Shown here: positions 8,280-16,247 of the stretch, in pieces
Layout: each line of letters starts with the position of its first letter
How positions within the stretch are numbered: the first letter of the stretch is position 1
The notes under the pieces: model-generated
Database searches by the model: none
What the model was told of the DNA's origin: nothing
Seen by the model: the letters and a program-made list of their open reading frames with translations, nothing else
NCBI GenBank assembly: GCA_902588855.1
Contig: CACIQS010000003.1
Location: forward strand, 1 to 50,686
DNA length: 50,686 bases
Origin: an uncultured Pelagibacteraceae bacterium
GTDB taxonomy: Bacteria > Pseudomonadota > Alphaproteobacteria > Pelagibacterales > Pelagibacteraceae
Direction of reading: 5' to 3'
Program-made: the position numbers and the translations under genes

Positions 8280-9446
8280 ATGAACTTTGGATATTTTTGT
8301 AATACTACTAATTGGGATAAAAAACCCTATACCCAACTATTAGACGAAGCTAGAGAGATCACAGAATATTGTGATCAAAATAATTGGAATTCTATTTGGT
8401 ATACTGAACATCATTTTAATCATGAGGGAATGGAGTCTTGCACCAATCCACTTATGATGTGTACTGATGCTGCGGCAAGAACTAAAAATATTCGTTTAGG
8501 ACAAGCTTGTAACGTAATTACATTTCACAATCCCATAAGACTTGCAGAAGATATTGCAACGCTTGACCAAATGTCAAAAGGGAGAGTTGAAGTGGGTATT
8601 GGTAGAGGTGTTTATGGTAGAGAAGCAATCAATATGAATAAAGAAGCTGACTTAAAAGACCAAGCAAAAAATTTTAGACTATTTTCTGAAACATTGGACA
8701 TAATGAAAAAAGCATGGTCTAAAGACTTTTTCTCTCACCAGGGCGAATTCTATACTTATCCATCTCCTAATTTCATTTGGCAACACGATATGAGTCCTCC
8801 AAAAGAAAATGTTGTAGATTTAAAAACAAATGAATTAAAACAAATATCTGTATTACCAAAACCTTATCAAAAACCTTTCCCACCAATTTCTCAAGTAGTT
8901 GATGGAGAAAGATCAATTCAGTGGGCAGCAGAAAATGGGCTTAATACAATTATGTGGATACCAACTGTAAAAGCTTTGAAAAAAAGATTTGAAATTTATA
9001 AAGATTCGAAATCTAAAGCTGAAAATAGAGATGTACCACTAGGGGAAGGTATTAGTTTGGTTAGAGATATGTTTGTTGCAGAAACTATGGAAGAAGCTGA
9101 AAAAATAGCTGGAGAACATATTGTAAATTATATGAGATGGGTTTGTCATTGGAGAGGATTGGGAAATCATATGGATCCAGATGAAAAATTACCAGAGACA
9201 AAAAATAAACTAGATTTATTAAATTATGAATTTCTTCATAAAAGAAATCTATTGTTTGGAACACCTGAGTTTGTAATTGAAAAAATAAAAGAACTTCAAC
9301 AAGAATTAAATCTTCAAAATTTACAAGTCTGGTCTAACTTTCCAGGTATTAAACATGAAGATTGTATGAGAAGCATCAAATTATTTACAGAAGAAGTTAT
9401 TCCAAATATAAAACCGATAGACACAAATATTCAAAGAGCTAGCTAG
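8280..9446 (+). CDS. Luciferase-like (LLM) flavin-dependent monooxygenase
   Basis: A 388-residue TIM-barrel enzyme of the bacterial luciferase superfamily. Visible family features are MNFGYFCN at the N-terminus, SIWYTEHHF, NIRLGQACNVITFHNPIRLAEDIATLDQ and the GRVEVGIGRG loop. Such enzymes use reduced FMN supplied by a separate flavin reductase to insert oxygen or cleave C-N or C-C bonds; no reductase gene is in the window. The start is ATG 8280 behind AAAGGAGG; an upstream in-frame GTG at 8238 would place that ribosome site inside the gene. It is the first gene of an operon-like run with DUF1185 protein (3-nt gap), hydrolase and aldehyde dehydrogenase. RutA of uracil degradation belongs to the same superfamily but is not closely similar. 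Substrate unknown. Confidence 0.85.
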   Translation: MNFGYFCNTTNWDKKPYTQLLDEAREITEYCDQNNWNSIWYTEHHFNHEGMESCTNPLMMCTDAAARTKNIRLGQACNVITFHNPIRLAEDIATLDQMSKGRVEVGIGRGVYGREAINMNKEADLKDQAKNFRLFSETLDIMKKAWSKDFFSHQGEFYTYPSPNFIWQHDMSPPKENVVDLKTNELKQISVLPKPYQKPFPPISQVVDGERSIQWAAENGLNTIMWIPTVKALKKRFEIYKDSKSKAENRDVPLGEGISLVRDMFVAETMEEAEKIAGEHIVNYMRWVCHWRGLGNHMDPDEKLPETKNKLDLLNYEFLHKRNLLFGTPEFVIEKIKELQQELNLQNLQVWSNFPGIKHEDCMRSIKLFTEEVIPNIKPIDTNIQRAS

Positions 9447-9449
9447 TAA

Positions 9450-10034
9450 ATGGATTTAAAACTTAGAAAATTTGCAAAATTTGTAGATAAAACTTTTATT
9501 GAAGGTGGAAAAAAAGCAAAAGAACCTGCTCTGTTAGTTTCGGTTGCAGCTGTTATAGAAAACCCTTGGGCTGGAAAAGGTTTTGTAGAAGATTTAAAAC
9601 CAGAAATACTAGATCTTGCACCTCAATTAGGAGAACTTTTAGTGCCAGAGTTAACAAAAGAAATTGGATCAGGTGAAAAAATTTTAGCTTATGGAAAAGC
9701 TGCTATGGTTGGATTAAATGGTGAGATAGAACACGCATCTGCATTTATTCATACTTTAAGATTTGGAAATAAATTTAGAGACGCTGTCGGAGGAACTTCT
9801 TATTTAAGCTTTACAAATACTAGAGGTCCTGCAGGTGCAAAAATTTCAATCCCAATGATGCATAAAACTGATGCTGGATTAAGACCCTTTTATCTAACGC
9901 ATGAATTTACAATTCATGATGCACCTAATGAGGATGAAATAGTTGTTGCTATTGGAGGTGCTCCAACTGGAAGAGCTCATGCAAGAACGGGTGATAGATA
10001 TCAAGACATGAAAGAGATGGGCATCGATAACTAA
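9450..10034 (+). CDS. DUF1185 / 'amino acid synthesis' family protein
   Basis: A 194-residue soluble protein that I recognise as DUF1185 (PF06684). It has the conserved ENPWAGKGF near residue 38, HASAFIHTLRFGNKFRDAVGG in the middle and VVAIGGAPTGRAHARTGDR near the C-terminus. The family has a structurally characterised member from Bordetella (BB2672) with a chorismate-mutase-like fold, but I know of no firmly established reaction. The gene lies 3 nt after the monooxygenase and 3 nt before the hydrolase, so it probably acts in that pathway. Conserved His and Arg residues in GRAHAR suggest an enzyme, perhaps an isomerase or hydrolase of a ring-opened product; this is speculation. Confidence 0.8.
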   Translation: MDLKLRKFAKFVDKTFIEGGKKAKEPALLVSVAAVIENPWAGKGFVEDLKPEILDLAPQLGELLVPELTKEIGSGEKILAYGKAAMVGLNGEIEHASAFIHTLRFGNKFRDAVGGTSYLSFTNTRGPAGAKISIPMMHKTDAGLRPFYLTHEFTIHDAPNEDEIVVAIGGAPTGRAHARTGDRYQDMKEMGIDN

Positions 10035-10037
10035 TTG

Positions 10038-10823
10038 ATGTCTTACAATTTTGATAACAATCAAAATCATTATTATTACAATAATAAAAATTCTTTACCT
10101 TTGATCTTTATTCACGGTGTGGGGTTAAATCAAAAAATGTGGAAACCTCAAATAGAATTTTTTAAGGATAATTCTTTTATAACTTACGATCTATTAGGAC
10201 ATGGAAAAACACCTTTTAAAGAGCCAAATTTATCAATGGAAAATTTTACTGATCAATTGTTAAATCTAGTAAATAACTTATCTATAGACAAATTTAATTT
10301 AATTGGGTTTTCTATTGGATCTTTGATTGCAATTGAATTTGCCTCAAAATATGAAAAATATTTAAATTCATTAACTCTAATATCCACCACATACCAAAGG
10401 ACAGCAGAAGAAAGACAAAGTGTAATTGATAGAGTGAATTTGGCAAAAAAAAATATGCCAATATCTCAAATGGCAATGAAGAGATGGTTTTCAGATAAGT
10501 ACCTTGAACAAAATCCTGAGTTATATGACGAGTTTATGAAGACTCTTAACAAGGAAGGAATTGATCAAGAAAATTTTATAAAAGCTTATGAAGTATTTGC
10601 AAACTATAAAGACAATCTTGAAAATATAAAAAATATTAAAACAAATACCTTAATAATAACTGGATCAGATGATCCTGGATCTACGCCTGATATGTCAAAA
10701 AATTTAAATAAAGATATACAAAATTCAACATATGTTGAAATTAAAAATGGAAAACATTTATGCACTATTGAATATGCAGACGAAGTAAATAATGCAATAA
10801 TCAAACATATAAATTATGCCTGA
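10038..10823 (+). CDS. Alpha/beta hydrolase (enol-lactonase/amidohydrolase-like)
   Basis: A 261-residue alpha/beta-hydrolase fold enzyme. The oxyanion region FIHGVGLN (~residues 24-31), nucleophile elbow GFSIGS with Ser92, acid Asp211/Asp212 in TGSDDPGSTP, and His240 in NGKHLCTIE give a complete catalytic triad. The overall pattern is close to 3-oxoadipate enol-lactonase and RutD-type hydrolases. I use ATG 10038, one codon after an in-frame TTG. The next gene overlaps its end by 8 nt. In context it most likely hydrolyses the product of the flavin monooxygenase and yields the aldehyde taken by the dehydrogenase; reaction order is inferred. Confidence 0.85.
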   Translation: MSYNFDNNQNHYYYNNKNSLPLIFIHGVGLNQKMWKPQIEFFKDNSFITYDLLGHGKTPFKEPNLSMENFTDQLLNLVNNLSIDKFNLIGFSIGSLIAIEFASKYEKYLNSLTLISTTYQRTAEERQSVIDRVNLAKKNMPISQMAMKRWFSDKYLEQNPELYDEFMKTLNKEGIDQENFIKAYEVFANYKDNLENIKNIKTNTLIITGSDDPGSTPDMSKNLNKDIQNSTYVEIKNGKHLCTIEYADEVNNAIIKHINYA

Positions 10824-12297
10824 ATTAAAAAAATACCAAATGTTTATAGACGGTAAGTGGGTAGACTCTGATACAAAAAAAACTTTTGAAACTTTAAATC
10901 CAGAAAACAATAAGCCTTGGGCTGTAGTTCCTGAAGCTAGCGCAAATGATGTTGATAAAGCTGTAAAAGCTGCACAAAAAGCTTTTGAAGGTGAATGGCC
11001 AAAAATGCTTGCAAGAGATAGAGCAAAATATTTAAGAGCGATTGGAAATAAGCTAAGAGAAAATTCTGAATTATTAGGTAAGATTGAAACAATTGATACA
11101 GGAAAACTGTACAGAGAAACTTATCAACAAGCAAAATACATTGCAGAATATTATGATTACTATGCAGGTTTAGCTGATAAAGTTGAAGGAACAGTTCTTC
11201 CTATAGATAAACCAAATATTCAAGCAATCACAACAAGAATTCCAATAGGTGTTATTGCAGCTATCATTCCTTGGAATTCTCAAATGTTTTTAACTGCAAC
11301 AAAAGTTGCTCCTGCTTTAGCTATGGGTAATACAGTGGTAATTAAATGTTCTGAATTAGCCCCAGCAACAATGTTTGAGTTTGCAAAATTAGTTGAAGAA
11401 ACAGGAATACCAAAAGGTGTAATAAATGTAGTTTCTGGTTTTGGAAATCCTTGTGGTAAAGCTTTAACTACTCACAACTTAGTTGAGAAAGTAGCTTTTA
11501 CAGGAGGTCCTGAAACTGCAAGACACATAATTAGAAACTCTGCAGAAAATTTATCTGAGGTAAGTTTAGAGTTAGGTGGAAAAAGTCCCGTAGCTGTTTT
11601 TGATGATGCTAAACAAGAAAATGCGATTAATGGAATAACTGCTGGAATATTTGGAGCAAGTGGTCAAAGTTGTATAGCTGGTTCAAGGTTGTACTTACAA
11701 AAAGGAATTTATTACGAATTTTTAGATAAGTTAGCATCTAGAGCAGAAAAAATTAAAATAGGTGCACCAATGGACTCTGATACTGAAATGGGTCCCTTGA
11801 GTAACTTTAAACAATTAGAAGTAATAGAAAAAAATATTAAATTAACTGTTGAACAAGGTGGAAAAATTAAATGCGGTGGTAAAAGACATCCTTTTTCAAA
11901 TGAAGGTTATTATTTTCCTCCAACAATTATCGAGTGTGAAAATCATAATTTACCAGCTGCTGAGAACGAACTTTTCGGCCCTGTATTATCAGTCATGAAA
12001 TTTGATACTGAAAAAGAAGTAATAGAATTAATGAACGACAACCAATATGGACTATCTTCAGGTGTTTATACTAGTGATCTTGCAAGAGGAATGAGGGTAT
12101 CTAATGCTATCCGAGCTGGAATAACATTTGTAAATACTTATAGATTAATTTCACCATCAGCTCCTTTTGGAGGTATTAAGGATAGTGGATATGGTAAAGA
12201 AGCAGGAATTGAGTCTATAAAAGACTATACAAGAGTAAAAACAACTTGGTTCTACACTTCTGATGAACCTTCTCTAGATCCCTTCTCTATAAGATAA
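10816..12297 (+). CDS. NAD(P)-dependent aldehyde dehydrogenase
   Basis: A 493-residue ALDH-superfamily enzyme of normal length. The general base Glu252 sits in LELGGKSP and the nucleophile Cys286 in GASGQSCIAGSRLY; the cofactor loop is IIPWNSQ and the C-terminal motif is APFGGIKDSGYGKEAG. Substrate class is open: betaine-aldehyde, 4-hydroxymuconic-semialdehyde and gamma-glutamyl-aldehyde dehydrogenases share this look. Its position as last enzyme of the monooxygenase/DUF1185/hydrolase run (8-nt overlap with the hydrolase) suggests it oxidises an aldehyde released by that pathway. No strong terminator follows; only a 5-bp stem (CTTAA/TTAAG) near 12299 lies before the next gene. Confidence 0.9.
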   Translation: MPELKKYQMFIDGKWVDSDTKKTFETLNPENNKPWAVVPEASANDVDKAVKAAQKAFEGEWPKMLARDRAKYLRAIGNKLRENSELLGKIETIDTGKLYRETYQQAKYIAEYYDYYAGLADKVEGTVLPIDKPNIQAITTRIPIGVIAAIIPWNSQMFLTATKVAPALAMGNTVVIKCSELAPATMFEFAKLVEETGIPKGVINVVSGFGNPCGKALTTHNLVEKVAFTGGPETARHIIRNSAENLSEVSLELGGKSPVAVFDDAKQENAINGITAGIFGASGQSCIAGSRLYLQKGIYYEFLDKLASRAEKIKIGAPMDSDTEMGPLSNFKQLEVIEKNIKLTVEQGGKIKCGGKRHPFSNEGYYFPPTIIECENHNLPAAENELFGPVLSVMKFDTEKEVIELMNDNQYGLSSGVYTSDLARGMRVSNAIRAGITFVNTYRLISPSAPFGGIKDSGYGKEAGIESIKDYTRVKTTWFYTSDEPSLDPFSIR

Positions 12298-12407
12298 CTC
12301 TTAACATCAATTAAGCTATCTAAAATAGGATAATTTTGTCATTGAATATTGATTGTATTCATACTTAAATTGCCTTTTATAAATTGTTAACAATAAAGAG
12401 GAAGATA
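12298..12407 (+). promoter_or_regulatory. Leader region of the binding-protein gene with a 12-nt palindrome
   Basis: This 110-nt gap precedes the substrate-binding protein. ATTGTTAACAAT at 12383-12394 is a perfect palindrome directly upstream of the ribosome site AGAGGAAG before ATG 12408. TTGTCA and TTGATT hexamers occur upstream but none pairs well with a -10 at 16-18 nt, so I do not assign a promoter. The palindrome may be an operator; its half TTGTTAAC resembles TTGTAAC found upstream of the ProV-like gene. Confidence 0.3.
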
Positions 12408-13598
12408 ATGAGAAAACTATTTATCGCTGCATTTATGTTTGTATCAAGCTTTGGTTCTAATGTAATGGCAGACGGACATTCTATTAAAATGGGGATCATT
12501 CTAGGATTTACGGGTCCTATTGAATCTCTAACTCCAGCTATGGCTGCATCTGCAGAGCTTGCATTTAAAGAAGCTTCAGATTCAGGTTCATTACTTGGTG
12601 GAAAAAAAATTGAAGCAATGAGAGCAGATTCAACTTGTGTTGACTCAGCGGCAGCAACAGCAGCAGCCGAAGGGTTAATATCAGGTGGTGTAGCTGCGAT
12701 TATGGGAGCTGACTGTTCAGGTGTAACGGGTGCTATTGCAACAAATGTTGCTGTACCAAATGGTGTAGTAATGATTTCACCTTCAGCAACTTCTCCAGGA
12801 TTAACAACTCTAGATGATAATGGATATTTCTTTAGAACTGCTCCATCAGATGCTAGAGGTGGTCAAATCTTAGCTGATATTACTAAAGACAGAAAAGTAA
12901 AAAGTGTTGCAATTACTTATACTAACAATGACTATGGAAAAGGTTTAGCTGACGTTTATAAAGCAGCAGTTGAAGCTCATGGTATTAAAGTTACAACTGT
13001 AACTGCTCACGAAGATGGTAAAGCAGATTACTCATCAGAAGTAGCAACTCTTGCTTCTGCTGGTGGTGATGCTGTAGCAGTTATTGGTTATCTTGACCAA
13101 GGAGGAAAAGGAATTATTCAAGCTTCTTTAGACTCTGGTGCATTTGATACGTTCGTTTTATCAGATGGTATGATTGGTCAATCTTTGGTTGATGCATTTG
13201 GAAAAGATTTAAGTAAATCATTTGGATCATTGCCAGGTTCTACTGGTAAAGGTGCAGGTATATTTGCTGAAGTTGCAAAAGCTGGAGGTGTAGAAGCTTC
13301 TGGTCCTTATACAGGTGAATCTTACGATGCAGCTGCTTTAATCGTTCTTGCAATGCAAGCAGGTAACTCTGCTGACAGAGCATCAATTGCAAAAAATGTA
13401 ATGGATGTTGCTAACGCTCCTGGAACTAAAATTTATCCAGGTGAACTTAAGAAAGGTTTAGATTTATTAGCAAAAGGTAAAAAGATAAATTACGAAGGTG
13501 CTACTGGAGTAACTTTTACTAGTGTTGGTGAAGCAGAAGGTTCTTTCTTAGAACAAGAAGTTAAAGGCGGAAAATTCAAAACTAAAAAACAAAGATAA
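12408..13598 (+). CDS. Periplasmic substrate-binding protein, Liv/branched-chain amino acid family (ABC transporter)
   Basis: A 396-residue type I periplasmic binding protein. The N-terminal signal peptide is MRKLFIAAFMFVSSFGSNVMA, cleaved before DGH. The mature part opens with IKMGIILGFTGPIESL and has the paired lobes of the LivJ/LivK family. Start ATG 12408 follows AGAGGAAG; a start 24 nt upstream would spoil the signal peptide. The substrate pocket cannot be read, and family members bind amino acids, amides, urea or aromatic acids. It follows the monooxygenase cassette on the same strand, and the nearest permease lacking a binding-protein gene is the Liv system at 14877-18751 on the opposite strand, converging on a shared terminator. 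Confidence 0.88.
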   Translation: MRKLFIAAFMFVSSFGSNVMADGHSIKMGIILGFTGPIESLTPAMAASAELAFKEASDSGSLLGGKKIEAMRADSTCVDSAAATAAAEGLISGGVAAIMGADCSGVTGAIATNVAVPNGVVMISPSATSPGLTTLDDNGYFFRTAPSDARGGQILADITKDRKVKSVAITYTNNDYGKGLADVYKAAVEAHGIKVTTVTAHEDGKADYSSEVATLASAGGDAVAVIGYLDQGGKGIIQASLDSGAFDTFVLSDGMIGQSLVDAFGKDLSKSFGSLPGSTGKGAGIFAEVAKAGGVEASGPYTGESYDAAALIVLAMQAGNSADRASIAKNVMDVANAPGTKIYPGELKKGLDLLAKGKKINYEGATGVTFTSVGEAEGSFLEQEVKGGKFKTKKQR

Positions 13599-13614
13599 TT
13601 TTCTATCTTAATTC

Positions 13615-13652
13615 AAAAAACCCCAGTAATTTAATTACTGGGGTTTTTTTTT
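13615..13652. terminator. Bidirectional intrinsic terminator between converging genes
   Basis: Positions 13621-13643 form CCCCAGTAATT / AATTACTGGGG, an 11-bp perfect stem around a single T (in practice a 9-10 bp stem with a 3-5 nt loop). T9 follows on the plus strand and A6 precedes it, which is T6 on the minus strand. It therefore terminates both the binding-protein transcript and the minus-strand Liv/MFS transcript. The last codons and the stop of the minus-strand MFS gene (TAA at 13633-13631) lie inside the stem. Confidence 0.9.
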
Positions 13653-14800
13653 GAATCAGCTCTTATTGTAGATAGAGCTATGATAATTAGAAAAATCAAA
13701 CATATTAAATTCATAGTTTTCCAGCTAGTTAAGCTTAGAAACACCCCAGCAGACAAACTTGCTGCTGCTTGTATAGTATAAACGATCAAATCATTATACC
13801 CTTGAGCTCTGAATTTTTCCTCTTCTCTGTAACACAAAACAAGTAAACTTGTTCCTGAAATGAATAAAAAATTCCAACCTAGCCCCAGAAAAATAAGAGC
13901 AATCAAATAATTAATAAAGTTTTGTTCAAATAAACTAGTAATAATTGTGACTAAAAACAATAAAACTCCCATATACATAATTTTACTATGACCAAACCTT
14001 TTAATTAAATTTCCAGTAACTAGTGAAGGTAAAAACATGGCTGCTATATGAAGCTGAATAACAAATCCAGTCTTGGATAAGCTTATTTTCTCCATCAAGT
14101 GCATACTTATAGGTGTGGCTGTCATTAAAAAAGTCATAACAGCATAGGCAAAAGCTGACGCTACAAGTGCCTGTAGAAATCTTGGTTGTGACATAAGTTC
14201 GAAAAAACTTCTTCCAGTTTTATATTGATTGTTTGAAGTCTTTATAGGTTCCTGAAAAAAAAATAAAAATATTGTTGATGAAATAGATAATGCTGCAAGA
14301 GCAAAATAAGACCCTGCATACATATGATTTGAGATAAGTCCTTTAGAAATATTTGCAATGTTTGGACCAATAAATGCTGAACCTATTCCCGCTAACAAAA
14401 TAATAGAAATTGCTTTTGGTGCATAGTCCTTATCCACAACCTCGACTGCTGCAAAACGATATTGATGACTAAAAGCTATTCCTCCACCAATTAAAAAACA
14501 TCCTAAATTATATAAGACAAAGCTTTCTACTATTATAGAGTATGCAGTTAAAATAGATGCAAAACATGTACCTATTGATGCATAAATAAATCCTAATTTT
14601 CGTCCAATTATACTCATTAACTTTGCAGCAAAAAAAGCAAATAACGCAATTCCTACTACTGACAAAGCCATTGGAAGAGTTGCTAAAGATTTTATTGGAC
14701 TAAATTTTGAACCAATTATACCACTTAAAAAAACGGTGACTGGGGCAGCTGTAAAAGCAAAAATCTGGCTTAATATAAGTAACGAAAGATTTTTATTCAT
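13631..14800 (-). CDS. MFS-type permease
   Basis: A 389-residue major-facilitator protein with about 12 hydrophobic helices in two halves, the first opening with LSLLILSQIFAFTAAPVTVFLSG. The cytoplasmic loop KLMSIIGRKLGFIYAS after helix 2 is a variant of the MFS A-motif. Substrate unknown. Its ATG overlaps the stop of a newly called 23-codon gene (TAATG at 14802-14798), tying it to the Liv operon upstream. Its C-terminal residues KKNPSN and stop are encoded by one arm of the bidirectional terminator, so the reading frame ends inside the hairpin. Confidence 0.87.
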   Translation of the reverse strand: MNKNLSLLILSQIFAFTAAPVTVFLSGIIGSKFSPIKSLATLPMALSVVGIALFAFFAAKLMSIIGRKLGFIYASIGTCFASILTAYSIIVESFVLYNLGCFLIGGGIAFSHQYRFAAVEVVDKDYAPKAISIILLAGIGSAFIGPNIANISKGLISNHMYAGSYFALAALSISSTIFLFFFQEPIKTSNNQYKTGRSFFELMSQPRFLQALVASAFAYAVMTFLMTATPISMHLMEKISLSKTGFVIQLHIAAMFLPSLVTGNLIKRFGHSKIMYMGVLLFLVTIITSLFEQNFINYLIALIFLGLGWNFLFISGTSLLVLCYREEEKFRAQGYNDLIVYTIQAAASLSAGVFLSLTSWKTMNLICLIFLIIIALSTIRADSKKNPSN

Positions 14801-14871
14801 TAAAAGAATAAATACTTATCAGCCATATACAAAGCCCAAGCAACAGCAGCACCTAATATAATATATTTCAT
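14800..14871 (-). CDS. Predicted 23-aa single-helix membrane microprotein
   Basis: A complete short reading frame from ATG 14871 to TAA 14802-14800. It encodes 23 residues beginning MKYIILGAAVAWALYMADK and ending with an aromatic YLFF tail. It has one hydrophobic segment of about 15 residues with a lysine near the N-terminus and D-K near the C-terminus, consistent with a single transmembrane helix. It starts 5 nt after the LivM stop, and its stop overlaps the MFS start as TAATG, so it fills the gap exactly and would couple translation of the two. No known family recognised. It could be a subunit or modulator of the Liv or MFS transporter, or only a coupling device. Confidence 0.55.
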   Translation of the reverse strand: MKYIILGAAVAWALYMADKYLFF

Positions 14872-14876
14872 TACGT

Positions 14877-16247
14877 TTACTTTATTTCTATTTTTTCAGG
14901 AAGTATACCTTTAGGTCGATACCTCATTATAAACAACAATCCTAATCCCATCAGTAAAAATCTGAAATAAGGAACGCTTTCAATTAAATGAGCTTTAAGT
15001 GTATTTGTTTCCGGAATTCCAGCAGTGAAAAAGTTTATTAAGAATAATGATATTGGTGCCGCTTCAATCCATAAAAACCAAACAACAAATCCTCCTAAAA
15101 TTGCTCCAAAATTATTTCCACTTCCTCCAACAATTACCATCACCCAGATCAAAAAAGTATATCTCATAGGTCTATAACTTCCTGGTGTAAATAATCCATC
15201 CTGAGTAACCAACATTGCTCCTGCAATACCAACAATTGCTGATCCTAAAATAAAAATTAATAAATGTTGTTTAACAACATTTTTACCCATGGCATTTGCT
15301 GCCTCTTCATTATCTCTTATTGCTCTCATCATTCTTCCCCAAGGAGAATAAAGAGCTTTTTGAGTTAAAATTAAAAGAATAATTACTACTACTAAGAATA
15401 ATCCTGAATAACACAGTTTTACAAATACTGATGAACCTTCAATAACAAGTTGGTTTAAAGCAGCTTGACGATCAGCTAAATTCTCAATTACACTTAATTT
15501 TCCTGAATTAAACTTTTCAACTAATTTAATAAACCAATCAGTAGTTTGAAGATCTACTTCATAAGGTGCAGGTCTTTTTAGTCCAATAACGTTTTTGACC
15601 CCTCTTGTGAGCCAATCTTCGTGTTTAATAATTGCAATAACAATTTCGGAGATAAGAAGAGTAGCAATAGCTAAATAGTCTGCTCTGAGACCGAGCGCAA
15701 CTTTTCCAACTATAAAAGCTAAACCACCAGCAAAAAGAGCTCCTACTATCCAAGAAAATACAATTGGTAATCCAAATCCTCCTAGGAAACCAGTTTTAGC
15801 AGGATCAACTGCTTCAATAGCTTCTATACCTGGTTCTGCAGAAAATCTAATAAGCAAAATACCTGAAATTATTATTGCAGCTATGCTGTATGTTCTGATT
15901 TTTGATTTTTCAAATCTTTTTAAAATAAACCTTATAACTAATACCATTACTACTATGAGCCATAAGGCCATTAAAATATCAAAACCTCCTGCCCTCCAGG
16001 CTTCTTGAACAGGATCGACAGATATCAATACTGCAGCTAAACCACCTAAAGCTGTATAACCCATAATTCCAAAATTAATTAAACCAGCATAACCCCATTG
16101 AATATTCGCACCCATGGTCATAACTGCAGAAATCAAACAAAGATTAAATATTGATAAGGCTATGTTCCAAGACTGAAATATACCAACCATCAGAATGAGC
16201 ACCATCATGATGCTGTATGCTGCAATGACGTTTAAATTTTTTCTCAC
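14877..16247 (-). CDS. livM: Branched-chain amino acid-type ABC transporter permease LivM (system 1)
   Basis: A 456-residue inner-membrane permease of the LivM family, about 100 residues longer than the paralogue at 23047-24099. The conserved cytoplasmic coupling motif RAIRDNEEAANAMG, preceded by SPWGRMM, is present. The motif GLRADYLAIATLLISEI and the C-terminal RYRPKGILPE are also family features. The extra length comes from an additional hydrophobic segment near residues 85-170 and a periplasmic insert around residues 205-275 (including QTTDWFIKLVEKFNSG). It overlaps LivH by 4 nt (ATGA). It would transport the ligand delivered by a Liv-type binding protein; the nearest candidate is encoded at 12408-13598. 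Confidence 0.88.
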   Translation of the reverse strand: MRKNLNVIAAYSIMMVLILMVGIFQSWNIALSIFNLCLISAVMTMGANIQWGYAGLINFGIMGYTALGGLAAVLISVDPVQEAWRAGGFDILMALWLIVVMVLVIRFILKRFEKSKIRTYSIAAIIISGILLIRFSAEPGIEAIEAVDPAKTGFLGGFGLPIVFSWIVGALFAGGLAFIVGKVALGLRADYLAIATLLISEIVIAIIKHEDWLTRGVKNVIGLKRPAPYEVDLQTTDWFIKLVEKFNSGKLSVIENLADRQAALNQLVIEGSSVFVKLCYSGLFLVVVIILLILTQKALYSPWGRMMRAIRDNEEAANAMGKNVVKQHLLIFILGSAIVGIAGAMLVTQDGLFTPGSYRPMRYTFLIWVMVIVGGSGNNFGAILGGFVVWFLWIEAAPISLFLINFFTAGIPETNTLKAHLIESVPYFRFLLMGLGLLFIMRYRPKGILPEKIEIK

